DNA of 64,000 nt from Thermococcus barossii. Its GTDB lineage: Archaea > Methanobacteriota_B > Thermococci > Thermococcales > Thermococcaceae. The notes under the pieces are model-generated. The model was given only the letters and a program-made list of their open reading frames with translations, ran no database searches and was not told where the DNA came from. The stretch lies in the NCBI RefSeq assembly GCF_002214465.1, contig NZ_CP015101.1, positions 1,857,017 to 1,921,016 on the forward strand, given 5' to 3'. A program made the translations under genes and the position numbers. Positions 41,743 through 50,674 of this stretch are shown one piece after another (positions within the stretch are counted from its first letter, which is position 1; every line of letters starts with the position of its first letter).

Positions 41743-44700
41743 ATGAGAAAAATTGGGATATTGCTCGTAGTGATGCTGGTCGTTAGTATACCCGTGGTGC
41801 CTGTTATTAAGGCATCTGATAATTCAAACACAGGAAAAGCCTTTGTTGAAAAAGCTCCAATACCTTCAGAATATAAGTATTTACAGGCTGAGTACTACTC
41901 GCTTCCAGATTATTTCTTCAAGATTAAGGACTATGACATTATGGAAATTTTGTTATCTTTGTCCCATGAAGATTACCAACATATCAATGAGATTGTTTTC
42001 CTCAGTAGAGAGGTATACTCTCCCAGATATCACAATGGGGAGCTTTATCTAAAACTAGAAATTGAATTAGATGGAAATCTTTCACCCCTTGTGGTGGCCG
42101 ATTTGTTTAATGTGACTAGAACCGGTAGGTACGTTTTTGCACATGTTCCTGTGTCCTCTTTACCCCAGTTAGTAATGGATTCTCACATCGTTTCTATTAC
42201 TCGCGTTCCTAAACTTAGTGTTCTTGATAGTGATGGAGTTCCGATAATAGGAGCAGATGTCTTACATGATTACAATATCCGGGGAGAAGGGGTTAGGGTT
42301 GCAGTAATAGATTTCTCCTTTAATATGGGCACTCATGGCTATTTTTGTTCGGAAATTGTGAGATCAACAGCACCAAATGCGGATATTGTGGAGATTTCCT
42401 TGTCGAATGATTACTTAGACACACTTATTGCTGCTCTTAACCAGATTAGAGACTGGAATAATGACGATGATCCCTCTAATGACATTGATGTAGTTTCGAT
42501 GTCATTAGGTACTTATAAGGTTAGACTTGATGGTCAGTCTCCTATTGACACTGCTGTTAATGATGTTGTTAATAGTGGGGCTATAGTTGTTGTTGCTGCT
42601 GGGAATTACGGAGATAAGCACTATGAGGCGACATTTCAAGATTCTGATAACGATGGATATCATGAGTTTTCATCTGGTGATGAAGATTTGATGATCACAG
42701 TTGATTCTCCGGTTGAGGTTACTCTTAATTATTTCGACTTTACTGGTGATTTGAATTTAGAAATCTCTCCTTCAACTGGAGTTTCATGTCATTTAGGAGG
42801 CCCTTCTACTTACGAAAGTTGTAGTATCAACTCTTCCGGAACATATTTTATAAAAATACACGAAATCTCAGAAGGTAGTGGAAAATTTGAGTTGTTTTTT
42901 AACACTTCGGTGTCATTCATGGAGTATAACACTTTCTCAAGCAGTATAGTTGCTCCAGCATCCAATCCAAATGTTATAACTGTAGGGGCAGTTCCGCGCA
43001 ACAATCCTTCAGTTGTAGAGGACTTCAGCAGTAGAGGACCAACAAATACTGGATTGACGAAGCCTGATGTAGTGGGTCCAGACAATGTTACTATCACAGT
43101 TACATCAAATGGGTTCACTTATGAGTATCATGACCTACTAGGAACGAGCTATGCTACTCCTCATATAGCAGGTGCAGTTGCGCTGTTGGAAAGTGGGGCT
43201 CCGTCCTTAACAGACGATCAGGTTAAAGAACTCCTGTTTAGACTATCTAACAGATACTCCAACAAAGATAACGACTTTGGGTATGGGCTTCCTGATTTGG
43301 CACAATTAATTGATTCATATGAGCCAGATAACTATTACACTCAGGCAAAGCCAATATCATTAGGAGCATCCCAGCAGAGAACAATATTCCCCTCAACGGA
43401 TGTTGATTGGGTTAAGTTCAGTGTTGATTCGTACAAAGCAGTCACAATAACTGCTAGCGAGAGTTCACCATTTGGTAGCATTGAACTAACCCTGTACAAT
43501 TCCAACCTTCAAGTCATAAGTGGACCAGTATCCAAAGACGGAACGGTTTCGATTTCAAAAAACCTCGACCCTGGTACATACTATATTAGGGTTAGGGAAT
43601 ATGGACAAGATGGGGTTGTATATCCTCCATACACTCTAACTGTTACTGGGGCAGAACTTCAGCCACCTGTTGTAGATTTTAGTTATTCTCCCTCATCGCC
43701 TACAATAGAGGACACAGTCCAATTTTTTGATAATTCTCATGATCCAGACGGCGGGAGTATAGTGTACTGGCATTGGGACTTTGGAGATGGAAGTACAAGC
43801 ACCAGCCAAAACCCGCAGCATCAATACACTACTCCTGGAACTTATACAGTAACTCTGTGGGTAAAGGATGATGATGGCCAGATGAGTTCTATTAGCAAGA
43901 CTATCACGGTATCAGATGTGTCAAATCACAGGCCCGTAATCCAAGACATCATCTTTTATCCCTCCAACCCAGAGGTAAACCAGCCAGTATGGATGGAGGC
44001 CATTGTTAATGACCCTGATGGGGATAGTATTGACATGTATTATTGGGACTTTGGGGATGGAAGTACAGAAAGCGGAACTAGTCCAGTTGTCTCTCATGAA
44101 TACTTGGAAGGGGGTACCTATACTGTAACCCTAGTAGTCAGAGATTCTGCTGGAAAATATAGTTACCCATTTACTAAAACCATATACATTAAGACACCAT
44201 TTTTGAAGAACAATCCTCCAGTGTGGACATTGAATATACTACATGGGGATGATGTCGGAGACATTGAAATATCCAAGAATGGAGAGTATATTGTAGCTGG
44301 GGGCTACTCATGGGCAGGATTTGCAGTAATGGATAAGTATGGAAGACTTCTATGGCAGACTAATGTTGTGGGTGATGTTAACGATGTTGCGATATCACCA
44401 GATGGGCATTACGTGGTAGTTGGGACTGATAGCTACCTGTATGTCTTTTCCCAGGATTTGCGGGATCAATATCTTTGGAGGATAAGTCTTGGAAGTCGCG
44501 TCAATTCAGTGTGGGCAGGAAGTCAATATATAATTGCTGGAACTTTTGACAATAACTTGTACTTCATAGACTATGATGGGACTATTATTCATCAACTTAG
44601 TGATTTTGAGGGTAGGAGGGAGGCTATCTTTGGGAATGAGGAAGGATCTGCGGCGATATATCTGGGGGATGGCACACCACCCTATACTCTGTACTATGCT

Positions 44701-47700
44701 TCGGTTTACGGAAGTCATTGGAATTTAAATGTCGAGGTGAGTGGTCACGAATTCGCAGCCTCGTATTCATTAGACTATGTCGGTTATACTGGGCCAGATC
44801 CCAATGGACAGAACACTTGGGATGCAGGCTATGCGAGAATTTCTGACAAATATGGCTACATAATCATGGATGAACCAATTCCCCTCCCTCAGGATTTAGA
44901 TTTCTATCCTGCAGAGGGTGTAGCAATTTATGGAGGCAGCAGACTTGCTATTGTTGTTATGTGGGGTGTAGTAGATGAGCCAGATTATCCAGTGCTATAT
45001 ATTTATGACAGCAATGGTAACCTTCTTAGACAGGAACAGTTCTCTGGCTTGGCTTCCTATATAACAGTAAAATATAATGGGGTATATACAACGGACAATG
45101 TTTATCTTGTAGCAGCAGGATCGTTTAGCAATAATGAGGCAGGCCTATACGTCTATGACTACAATGCAAATCCAGTTTGGAAATACTTAGGGCCGAATGA
45201 TAAAGGAGTGACTGTTACTGATGTTGCGATAGATTATTACGGGGATTACATTGTTGCTGGAGGAAAAGATGGTCTCCTCATGTTTTTCAGAACAGAGCCC
45301 GACTCTGGAACGCCCCCCGTAGCAACTTTCAGCTATACACCAACTGCCCCTGAAGCGGGCGTGAACATAACCTTTGATGCAAGCGGATCCTATGATCCTG
45401 ATGGCACTATAAAGCGGTACGTCTGGGACTTTGGAGATGGCACCACTGGGGAAGGTGTTACCGTTACCCACACTTACCAAGATTACGGGACCTACACAGT
45501 AACGTTGACTGTCATGGACAACGATGTCATAACAGCAACGTATTCTCAGGAGATCAATGTGATAATGCCAACTAAACTAATCGTTGCTGATATTACCGGG
45601 AAACAGGGGACTACTGTTGTCCTCAACGCAACACTTTTGGATATCTTGGGTAACCCCCTGCAGGGAGGCACTGTTCAGTTTTATGTTGATGACCAATATG
45701 TAGGAGAGAGTACCACCAATTCTGCAGGAACAGCCTTTTTCTCCTTAGACACTAGCAACTTGGCAGCTGGAGTGCACACAATAAAGGCCAGATTTATCGG
45801 GAACTCTCTGTACAAAGCTAGCGAAGGGTATGGGCAGTTATTGCTCTATCAGTACGATACCCATTTAGTTATATTGACAACTAGTGCCAAGTATAACACT
45901 AGCACTACTTTGGAAGCCGCGCTCAGGGATGAGTTTGGTAATCCGTTGGCTGGTAAACCAGTGAAGTTCTACGTTGACGGGGAGTACGTTGGAGGGACAG
46001 TGACTAATTCAGAGGGGGTAGCAGCAATACAGTACACTGTTAACGTTCCGGCAGGTACTCACGTGATTACTGCAGAATTCATCGGAGGACCAACATACGG
46101 ACCTAGCAGGAATACTGTAGATTTACTGGTTTATGTTAAAGATACCTCTCTCAGCACTACTGGAATCTCAGCGAAGGTGAATTCTACAACCACTTTCTGT
46201 GCTACGCTGCTTGATGAGAATGGAGAGCCCGTCACTGCAGTGAACGTTATTTTCAAGATTGACGCAATTGAAATTGGAACTGCTCTCACGAATGGGTCTG
46301 GTGTAGCCTGCATTCAACACACTATAAATCTATCCCCAGGATATTATTTACTCACTACTGAGTTTACAGGCACATCCAATTATGGACCAAGTAACAGCTC
46401 CGCTTTCCTCTTAGTATATAGCACCCGCTCCCAGCTTGCGGTGACTAATACTTCAGCGAAGGTTGGGTCTTCGGTGGCTCTCAAGGCGGTGCTCGTGGAT
46501 GAGTTTGGTAATCCGCTTTCGGGTAAACCAGTGAAGTTCTACGTTGATGGGCAGTACGTTGGAGGGACAGTGACTAATTCAGAGGGGGTAGCAGCAATAC
46601 AGTACACTGTTAACGTTCCGGCAGGTACTCATGTTATCACTGCAGAATTCGTTGGTGGGCCGAATTACGGGCCAAGTGAGGATACAGCGAAGTTCTTAGC
46701 TTATGAGACAGCAACAAGCATAACAGTGTATGATTCTAATGGTAAGGTTAACGGTAACGTGACTCTCAGGGCAGTGCTCAAAGACGAGTTTGGTAATCCG
46801 CTTTCGGGTAAACCAGTGAAGTTCTACGTTGACGGGGAGTACGTTGGAGGGACAGTGACTAATTCAGAGGGGGTAGCAGCAATACAGTACACTGTTAACG
46901 TTCCGGCAGGTACTCACGTGATTACTGCAGAATTCATCGGAGGACCAACATACGGGCCAAGCACTGGTAAGGGCGAGTTCTTGGCGTATAACTACAGCAC
47001 AAGTATTGTTGTTTACGATTCTAATGGTAAGGTTAGCGGTAACGTGACTCTCAAGGCGGTGCTCGTGGATGAGTTTGGTAATCCGCTTTCGGGTAAACCA
47101 GTGAAGTTCTACGTTGATGGGCAGTACGTTGGAGGGACAGTGACTAATTCAGAGGGGGTAGCAGCAATACAGTACACTGTTAACGTTCCGGCAGGTACTC
47201 ATGTTATCACTGCAGAATTCGTTGGTGGGCCGAATTACGGGCCAAGTGAGGATACAGCGAAGTTCTTAGCTTATGAGACAGCAACAAGCATAACAGTGTA
47301 TGATTCTAATGGTAAGGTTAGCGGTAACGTGACTCTCAAGGCGGTGCTCGTGGATGAGTTTGGTAATCCGTTGGCTGGTAAACCAGTGAAGTTCTACGTT
47401 GATGGGCAGTACGTTGGAGGGACAGTGACTAATTCAGAGGGAGTTGCGGCGATTATTTACACTGTTAATGTCCCAGCGGGTACTCATGTTATCACTGCAG
47501 AATTCGTTGGTGGGCCGAATTATGGTCCAAGCGAAGACAGTGGAAAACTACTAGCTTACACTTATGGTACCACTCTAACAGTATATAATGCTAGTGGAAA
47601 AACTGATGAAAATACAACTCTCAAGGCGGTGCTCGTGGATGAGTTTGGTAATCCGCTTTCGGGTAAGCCCGTGAAGTTCTACGTTGACGGGGAGTACGTT

Positions 47701-48381
47701 GGAGGGACAGTGACTAATTCAGAGGGAGTTGCGGCGATTATTTACACTGTTAATGTCCCAGCGGGTACTCATGTTATCACTGCAGAATTCGTTGGTGGGC
47801 CGAATTATGGTCCAAGCGAAGACAGTGGAAAACTACTAGCTTACACTTATGGGACGATCATTGTCATGGAGAATGTTTCAGCTAAAGTCGGTAACAGCGC
47901 TACATTAAAAGCTGTGCTCGTGGATGAGTTTGGTAATCCGTTGGCTGGTAAACCAGTGAAGTTCTACGTTGATGGGCAGTACGTTGGAGGGACAGTGACT
48001 AATTCAGAGGGGGTAGCAGCAATACAGTACACTGTTAACATCTCAACGGGTATTCACGTGATTACTGCGGAATTTGTCGGAGGACCAAATTATGGTCCAA
48101 GTGAGGATACAGCGAAGTTCTTAGCTTATGAGACAGCAACAAGCATAACAGTGTATGATTCTAATGGTAAGGTTAACGGTAACGTGACTCTCAGGGCAGT
48201 GCTCAAAGACGAGTTTGGTAATCCGCTTTCGGGTAAGCCCGTGAAGTTCTACGTTGACGGGGAGTACGTTGGAGGGACAGTGACTAATTCAGAGGGGGTA
48301 GCAGCAATACAGTACACTGTTAACATCTCAACGGGTATTCACGTGATTACTGCGGAATTTGTCGGAGGACCAAATTATTAA
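41743..48381 (+). CDS. Giant secreted subtilase with PKD, propeller-like and Ig-like repeats, ended by a frameshift
   Basis: 2212 residues as read. Signal peptide 1-24 (KIGILLVVMLVVSIPVVPVI); a pro-region; S8 catalytic domain with VAVIDFSF (Asp 190), GTHGYFCSEIV (His 198), AAGNYGD (Asn 288) and GTSYATPHIAGA (Ser 469). Asp and His are only 8 residues apart, against the usual 30 or more. A PPC-like domain follows (DSYEPDNYYTQA on), two PKD domains (YWHWDFGDGSTST; YYWDFGDGSTESG), a propeller-like part (NVVGDVNDVAISPDGHYVVV), a third PKD (YVWDFGDGTTGEG), then 95-residue Ig-like repeats. ATG 41743 has GGGGGGAGCAAC before it. The frame stops at 48379-48381 inside repeat 11 because 52 bp are missing there. 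Probably an S-layer-associated protease or adhesin. Confidence 0.8.
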   Translation: MRKIGILLVVMLVVSIPVVPVIKASDNSNTGKAFVEKAPIPSEYKYLQAEYYSLPDYFFKIKDYDIMEILLSLSHEDYQHINEIVFLSREVYSPRYHNGELYLKLEIELDGNLSPLVVADLFNVTRTGRYVFAHVPVSSLPQLVMDSHIVSITRVPKLSVLDSDGVPIIGADVLHDYNIRGEGVRVAVIDFSFNMGTHGYFCSEIVRSTAPNADIVEISLSNDYLDTLIAALNQIRDWNNDDDPSNDIDVVSMSLGTYKVRLDGQSPIDTAVNDVVNSGAIVVVAAGNYGDKHYEATFQDSDNDGYHEFSSGDEDLMITVDSPVEVTLNYFDFTGDLNLEISPSTGVSCHLGGPSTYESCSINSSGTYFIKIHEISEGSGKFELFFNTSVSFMEYNTFSSSIVAPASNPNVITVGAVPRNNPSVVEDFSSRGPTNTGLTKPDVVGPDNVTITVTSNGFTYEYHDLLGTSYATPHIAGAVALLESGAPSLTDDQVKELLFRLSNRYSNKDNDFGYGLPDLAQLIDSYEPDNYYTQAKPISLGASQQRTIFPSTDVDWVKFSVDSYKAVTITASESSPFGSIELTLYNSNLQVISGPVSKDGTVSISKNLDPGTYYIRVREYGQDGVVYPPYTLTVTGAELQPPVVDFSYSPSSPTIEDTVQFFDNSHDPDGGSIVYWHWDFGDGSTSTSQNPQHQYTTPGTYTVTLWVKDDDGQMSSISKTITVSDVSNHRPVIQDIIFYPSNPEVNQPVWMEAIVNDPDGDSIDMYYWDFGDGSTESGTSPVVSHEYLEGGTYTVTLVVRDSAGKYSYPFTKTIYIKTPFLKNNPPVWTLNILHGDDVGDIEISKNGEYIVAGGYSWAGFAVMDKYGRLLWQTNVVGDVNDVAISPDGHYVVVGTDSYLYVFSQDLRDQYLWRISLGSRVNSVWAGSQYIIAGTFDNNLYFIDYDGTIIHQLSDFEGRREAIFGNEEGSAAIYLGDGTPPYTLYYASVYGSHWNLNVEVSGHEFAASYSLDYVGYTGPDPNGQNTWDAGYARISDKYGYIIMDEPIPLPQDLDFYPAEGVAIYGGSRLAIVVMWGVVDEPDYPVLYIYDSNGNLLRQEQFSGLASYITVKYNGVYTTDNVYLVAAGSFSNNEAGLYVYDYNANPVWKYLGPNDKGVTVTDVAIDYYGDYIVAGGKDGLLMFFRTEPDSGTPPVATFSYTPTAPEAGVNITFDASGSYDPDGTIKRYVWDFGDGTTGEGVTVTHTYQDYGTYTVTLTVMDNDVITATYSQEINVIMPTKLIVADITGKQGTTVVLNATLLDILGNPLQGGTVQFYVDDQYVGESTTNSAGTAFFSLDTSNLAAGVHTIKARFIGNSLYKASEGYGQLLLYQYDTHLVILTTSAKYNTSTTLEAALRDEFGNPLAGKPVKFYVDGEYVGGTVTNSEGVAAIQYTVNVPAGTHVITAEFIGGPTYGPSRNTVDLLVYVKDTSLSTTGISAKVNSTTTFCATLLDENGEPVTAVNVIFKIDAIEIGTALTNGSGVACIQHTINLSPGYYLLTTEFTGTSNYGPSNSSAFLLVYSTRSQLAVTNTSAKVGSSVALKAVLVDEFGNPLSGKPVKFYVDGQYVGGTVTNSEGVAAIQYTVNVPAGTHVITAEFVGGPNYGPSEDTAKFLAYETATSITVYDSNGKVNGNVTLRAVLKDEFGNPLSGKPVKFYVDGEYVGGTVTNSEGVAAIQYTVNVPAGTHVITAEFIGGPTYGPSTGKGEFLAYNYSTSIVVYDSNGKVSGNVTLKAVLVDEFGNPLSGKPVKFYVDGQYVGGTVTNSEGVAAIQYTVNVPAGTHVITAEFVGGPNYGPSEDTAKFLAYETATSITVYDSNGKVSGNVTLKAVLVDEFGNPLAGKPVKFYVDGQYVGGTVTNSEGVAAIIYTVNVPAGTHVITAEFVGGPNYGPSEDSGKLLAYTYGTTLTVYNASGKTDENTTLKAVLVDEFGNPLSGKPVKFYVDGEYVGGTVTNSEGVAAIIYTVNVPAGTHVITAEFVGGPNYGPSEDSGKLLAYTYGTIIVMENVSAKVGNSATLKAVLVDEFGNPLAGKPVKFYVDGQYVGGTVTNSEGVAAIQYTVNISTGIHVITAEFVGGPNYGPSEDTAKFLAYETATSITVYDSNGKVNGNVTLRAVLKDEFGNPLSGKPVKFYVDGEYVGGTVTNSEGVAAIQYTVNISTGIHVITAEFVGGPNY

Positions 48382-49223
48382 CAGTGTATGATTCTAATGG
48401 TAAGGTTAACGGTAACGTGACTCTCAGGGCAGTGCTCAAAGACGAGTTTGGTAATCCGCTTTCGGGTAAACCAGTGAAGTTCTACGTTGACGGGGAGTAC
48501 GTTGGAGGGACAGTGACTAATTCAGAGGGGGTAGCAGCAATACAGTACACTGTTAACATCTCAACGGGTATTCACGTGATTACTGCGGAATTTGTCGGAG
48601 GACCAAATTATGGTCCAAGCGAAGACAGAGCAGAGTTGATGATAGAAAGGATATTCACTGAACTTGTCATGGACAATACATCTGCCAAGGTTGGTAGTAA
48701 TGTGACTTTGAAGGCTTTGCTCGTGGATGAGTTTGGTAATCCGTTGGCTGGTAAGCCCGTGAAGTTCTACGTTGACGGGCAGTATGTCGGAGGGACAGTG
48801 ACTAATTCAGAGGGGGTAGCAGCAATACAGTACACTGTTAACGTTCCGGCGGGTACTCACGTGATTACTGCGGAATTCATCGGAGGACCAACATACAACT
48901 ACACTGAAACCAAAGCAAAACTACTAGCTTATACATACAGCACCACAATGATAGTGTATGATACCTCCGGAGAGCCTGGGGCTCCAGTAACTCTAAAAGC
49001 TGTGCTCGTGGATGAGTTTGGTAATCCGCTTTCGGGTAAACCAGTGAAGTTCTACGTTGATGGGCAGTACGTTGGAGGGACAGTGACTAATTCAGAGGGG
49101 GTAGCAGCAATACAGTACACTGTTAACGTTCCGGCGGGTACTCACGTGATTACTGCGGAATTCATCGGAGGACCAACATACGGGCCAAGTAATGGAGTAG
49201 CAACATTGGAAGTTATTCCGATT
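45571..49223 (+). repeat. Thirteen tandem 285-bp (95-residue) Ig-like repeats
   Basis: The block GTGAAGTTCTACGTTGA recurs at 45961, 46531, 46816, 47101, 47386, 47671, 47956, 48241, 48474, 48759 and 49044. All steps are 285 bp (one is 570, because repeat 3 is diverged) except 48241 to 48474, which is 233. Repeats 1-3 are diverged; repeats 4-13 share long stretches of identical DNA, with variation confined to the first 25 or so residues of each unit. That is the mark of recent duplication or gene conversion. Core protein motif is DEFGNPLSGKPVKFYVDG then YVGGTVTNSEGVAAIQYTVN. Confidence 0.92.
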
Positions 49224-49226
49224 TAG
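48384..49226 (+). pseudogene. 3' remainder of the subtilase gene, out of frame with the rest
   Basis: A 280-codon frame carrying repeats 11-13 and the natural end EVIPI. It lacks any start signal of its own; the first codon GTG is simply the Val of TVYDSNGK. It is joined to the main gene by a gap of 52 bp relative to the other repeats: after GGACCAAATTAT the sequence jumps to TAACAGTGTATGATT, where intact units have GGTCCAAG and about 44 more bases between. Restoring those 52 bases would make one open frame through to 49226. It could be a true mutation, a population variant, or an assembly error in the near-identical repeats. Confidence 0.75.
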
Positions 49227-49228
49227 TC

Positions 49229-49257
49229 TTTTTTTCGTGATCTCTTAATTTATTTTT
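49229..49257 (+). terminator. T-rich terminator after the subtilase gene
   Basis: Runs of seven T (49229-49235) and six T (about 49253-49258) follow the stop codon, the usual archaeal intrinsic termination signal. The next gene starts about 90 bp downstream with its own AT-rich upstream region (ATAATTCTTAAAAG). Confidence 0.5.
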
Positions 49258-49326
49258 TCTTTGGGCTCTGAGAAGGACATAATTCTTAAAAGCTCAAGGA
49301 TACTCTCTTGAATTCAGTGATGAGAG

Positions 49327-50655
49327 ATGGAATATCCAAATGTTATAGTGATTGTTGTAGATACCTTACGTGAGGACCACTCGTGGATGTTAGAGCAAGT
49401 TCTCCAAGAGTTTGGTTTTGTGAAGTATAAAAATGTGATAACCCCATCTCCTTGGACTGTCCCAGCCCATGCTTCAATGTTTACAGGGCTGTACCCATTA
49501 TATCATGGGGCCCATGAGAGCAAAGAAAGAAAAGATATACACGTTCGGTTAGGTGTGGAAGATCTTTTAAGTGTGTATCTTTGGGATAAGGGGTATGATA
49601 CGTACCTTTTTACTGCGAATCCTTACATACGACCGAGTTTTGGATTTGGCGGTTTTTCTCATTTTTATGAATCATTATATATCCCCAAGAGTCCATTTAT
49701 GTCTGGAGAAGAGTTAAAACGACTACAGGAATTGAAATCTGGTCGTGGAAAGTTGCACTTAGCTGGAACGTTGATATTACAGCGAGAATATAAACTTTTG
49801 GCCAAAGCTACTTTAAATTTAATGGTTGAGCCGATTTATATTCGCCTACTGGCAAGGATTAACAACTGGCCAATGGACAAAGGGGTAAACAAGCTAGTAA
49901 AGACATTTAAAACGGTTATTTCAGCGAAGGATAATCCCAAATTTATCTTTATAAATTTAATGGAAGTTCATGAGCCCTATTTTATGGGGGACACCTTAGG
50001 AAGAGAGGGATTTATTAGGAACATTCTCGAAGGTGTCATTGATCAACAAGCTCTTAAAAAATGGAAGGAAATGTATCCACGTGAGGTCCGTTATGTATCT
50101 AAAAAAATTCTCGAGATTATCATGATTCTTAAAGAACAGAATATGTTTGACAATTCTCTAGTAATCATTACAAGTGATCATGGACAATTACTGGGGGAAC
50201 ACGGGCGGATTGGGCATGGGACCTTTTTATATGACGAACTTTTAGTCGTTCCACTTTTCATAAAATATCCTACTGGCTTAGCTTTAGAGCAGTGTGTATG
50301 TCCCTCTCAATATATAAGCCTGACAAGACTTCGGCCCTTAATTCAGGGAATAGTTGATGGAACTATATCCACCGATGAAGTTTTGTACTCTCCAGTGGTC
50401 TTTGCTGAATCGTATGGAATTCACCAAAACATAGGGCAGAGGGTAGCTGGAAAAGGAGAAATGATAGATAATCTCGAAAAATATCGAGTTGCTATATACT
50501 ATAGAGGATTCAAAGGCATTTTTAATGTTAGTGACTGGAAATTTGAGGGAATATTCCAGAAAGACAAGAGAATTGAAGATAATGGAGATGTACTTTCCTA
50601 TATGAAAAAGAAGGTTATTAGATTCCTTGGTCTAAAACTTAGATCAAAAATATAA
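49327..50655 (+). CDS. Alkaline-phosphatase-superfamily protein (sulfatase-like) with probable Thr nucleophile
   Basis: A 442-residue soluble protein starting MEYPNVIVIVVDTLREDHSW, where Asp 12 is a metal ligand. The sulfatase signature position reads SPWTVPAHASMFTG: Thr 44 stands where sulfatases have the Cys or Ser that becomes formylglycine. The second metal site is IITSDHGQLLGEHGRIGHGT. A Thr nucleophile is typical of phosphoglycerol and phosphoethanolamine transferases and related phosphodiesterases, so a phospho-substituent transfer to a surface glycan is more likely than sulfate removal. No signal peptide or membrane anchor is apparent. It lies between the subtilase and the convergent Gmd-like gene. 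Confidence 0.75.
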   Translation: MEYPNVIVIVVDTLREDHSWMLEQVLQEFGFVKYKNVITPSPWTVPAHASMFTGLYPLYHGAHESKERKDIHVRLGVEDLLSVYLWDKGYDTYLFTANPYIRPSFGFGGFSHFYESLYIPKSPFMSGEELKRLQELKSGRGKLHLAGTLILQREYKLLAKATLNLMVEPIYIRLLARINNWPMDKGVNKLVKTFKTVISAKDNPKFIFINLMEVHEPYFMGDTLGREGFIRNILEGVIDQQALKKWKEMYPREVRYVSKKILEIIMILKEQNMFDNSLVIITSDHGQLLGEHGRIGHGTFLYDELLVVPLFIKYPTGLALEQCVCPSQYISLTRLRPLIQGIVDGTISTDEVLYSPVVFAESYGIHQNIGQRVAGKGEMIDNLEKYRVAIYYRGFKGIFNVSDWKFEGIFQKDKRIEDNGDVLSYMKKKVIRFLGLKLRSKI

Positions 50656-50674
50656 TGAAAAAATTGGTAGTAAC

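Noticed and set aside
45571..49223. CRISPR-like array
   Set aside because: The repeats are 285 bp, in frame and encode protein domains; there are no short repeats with unique spacers and no cas genes.
49314..49400. C/D box RNA suggested by GTGATGA at about 49317
   Set aside because: No D box (CTGA) or terminal stem at a suitable distance; the bases are the translation start region of the sulfatase-like gene.
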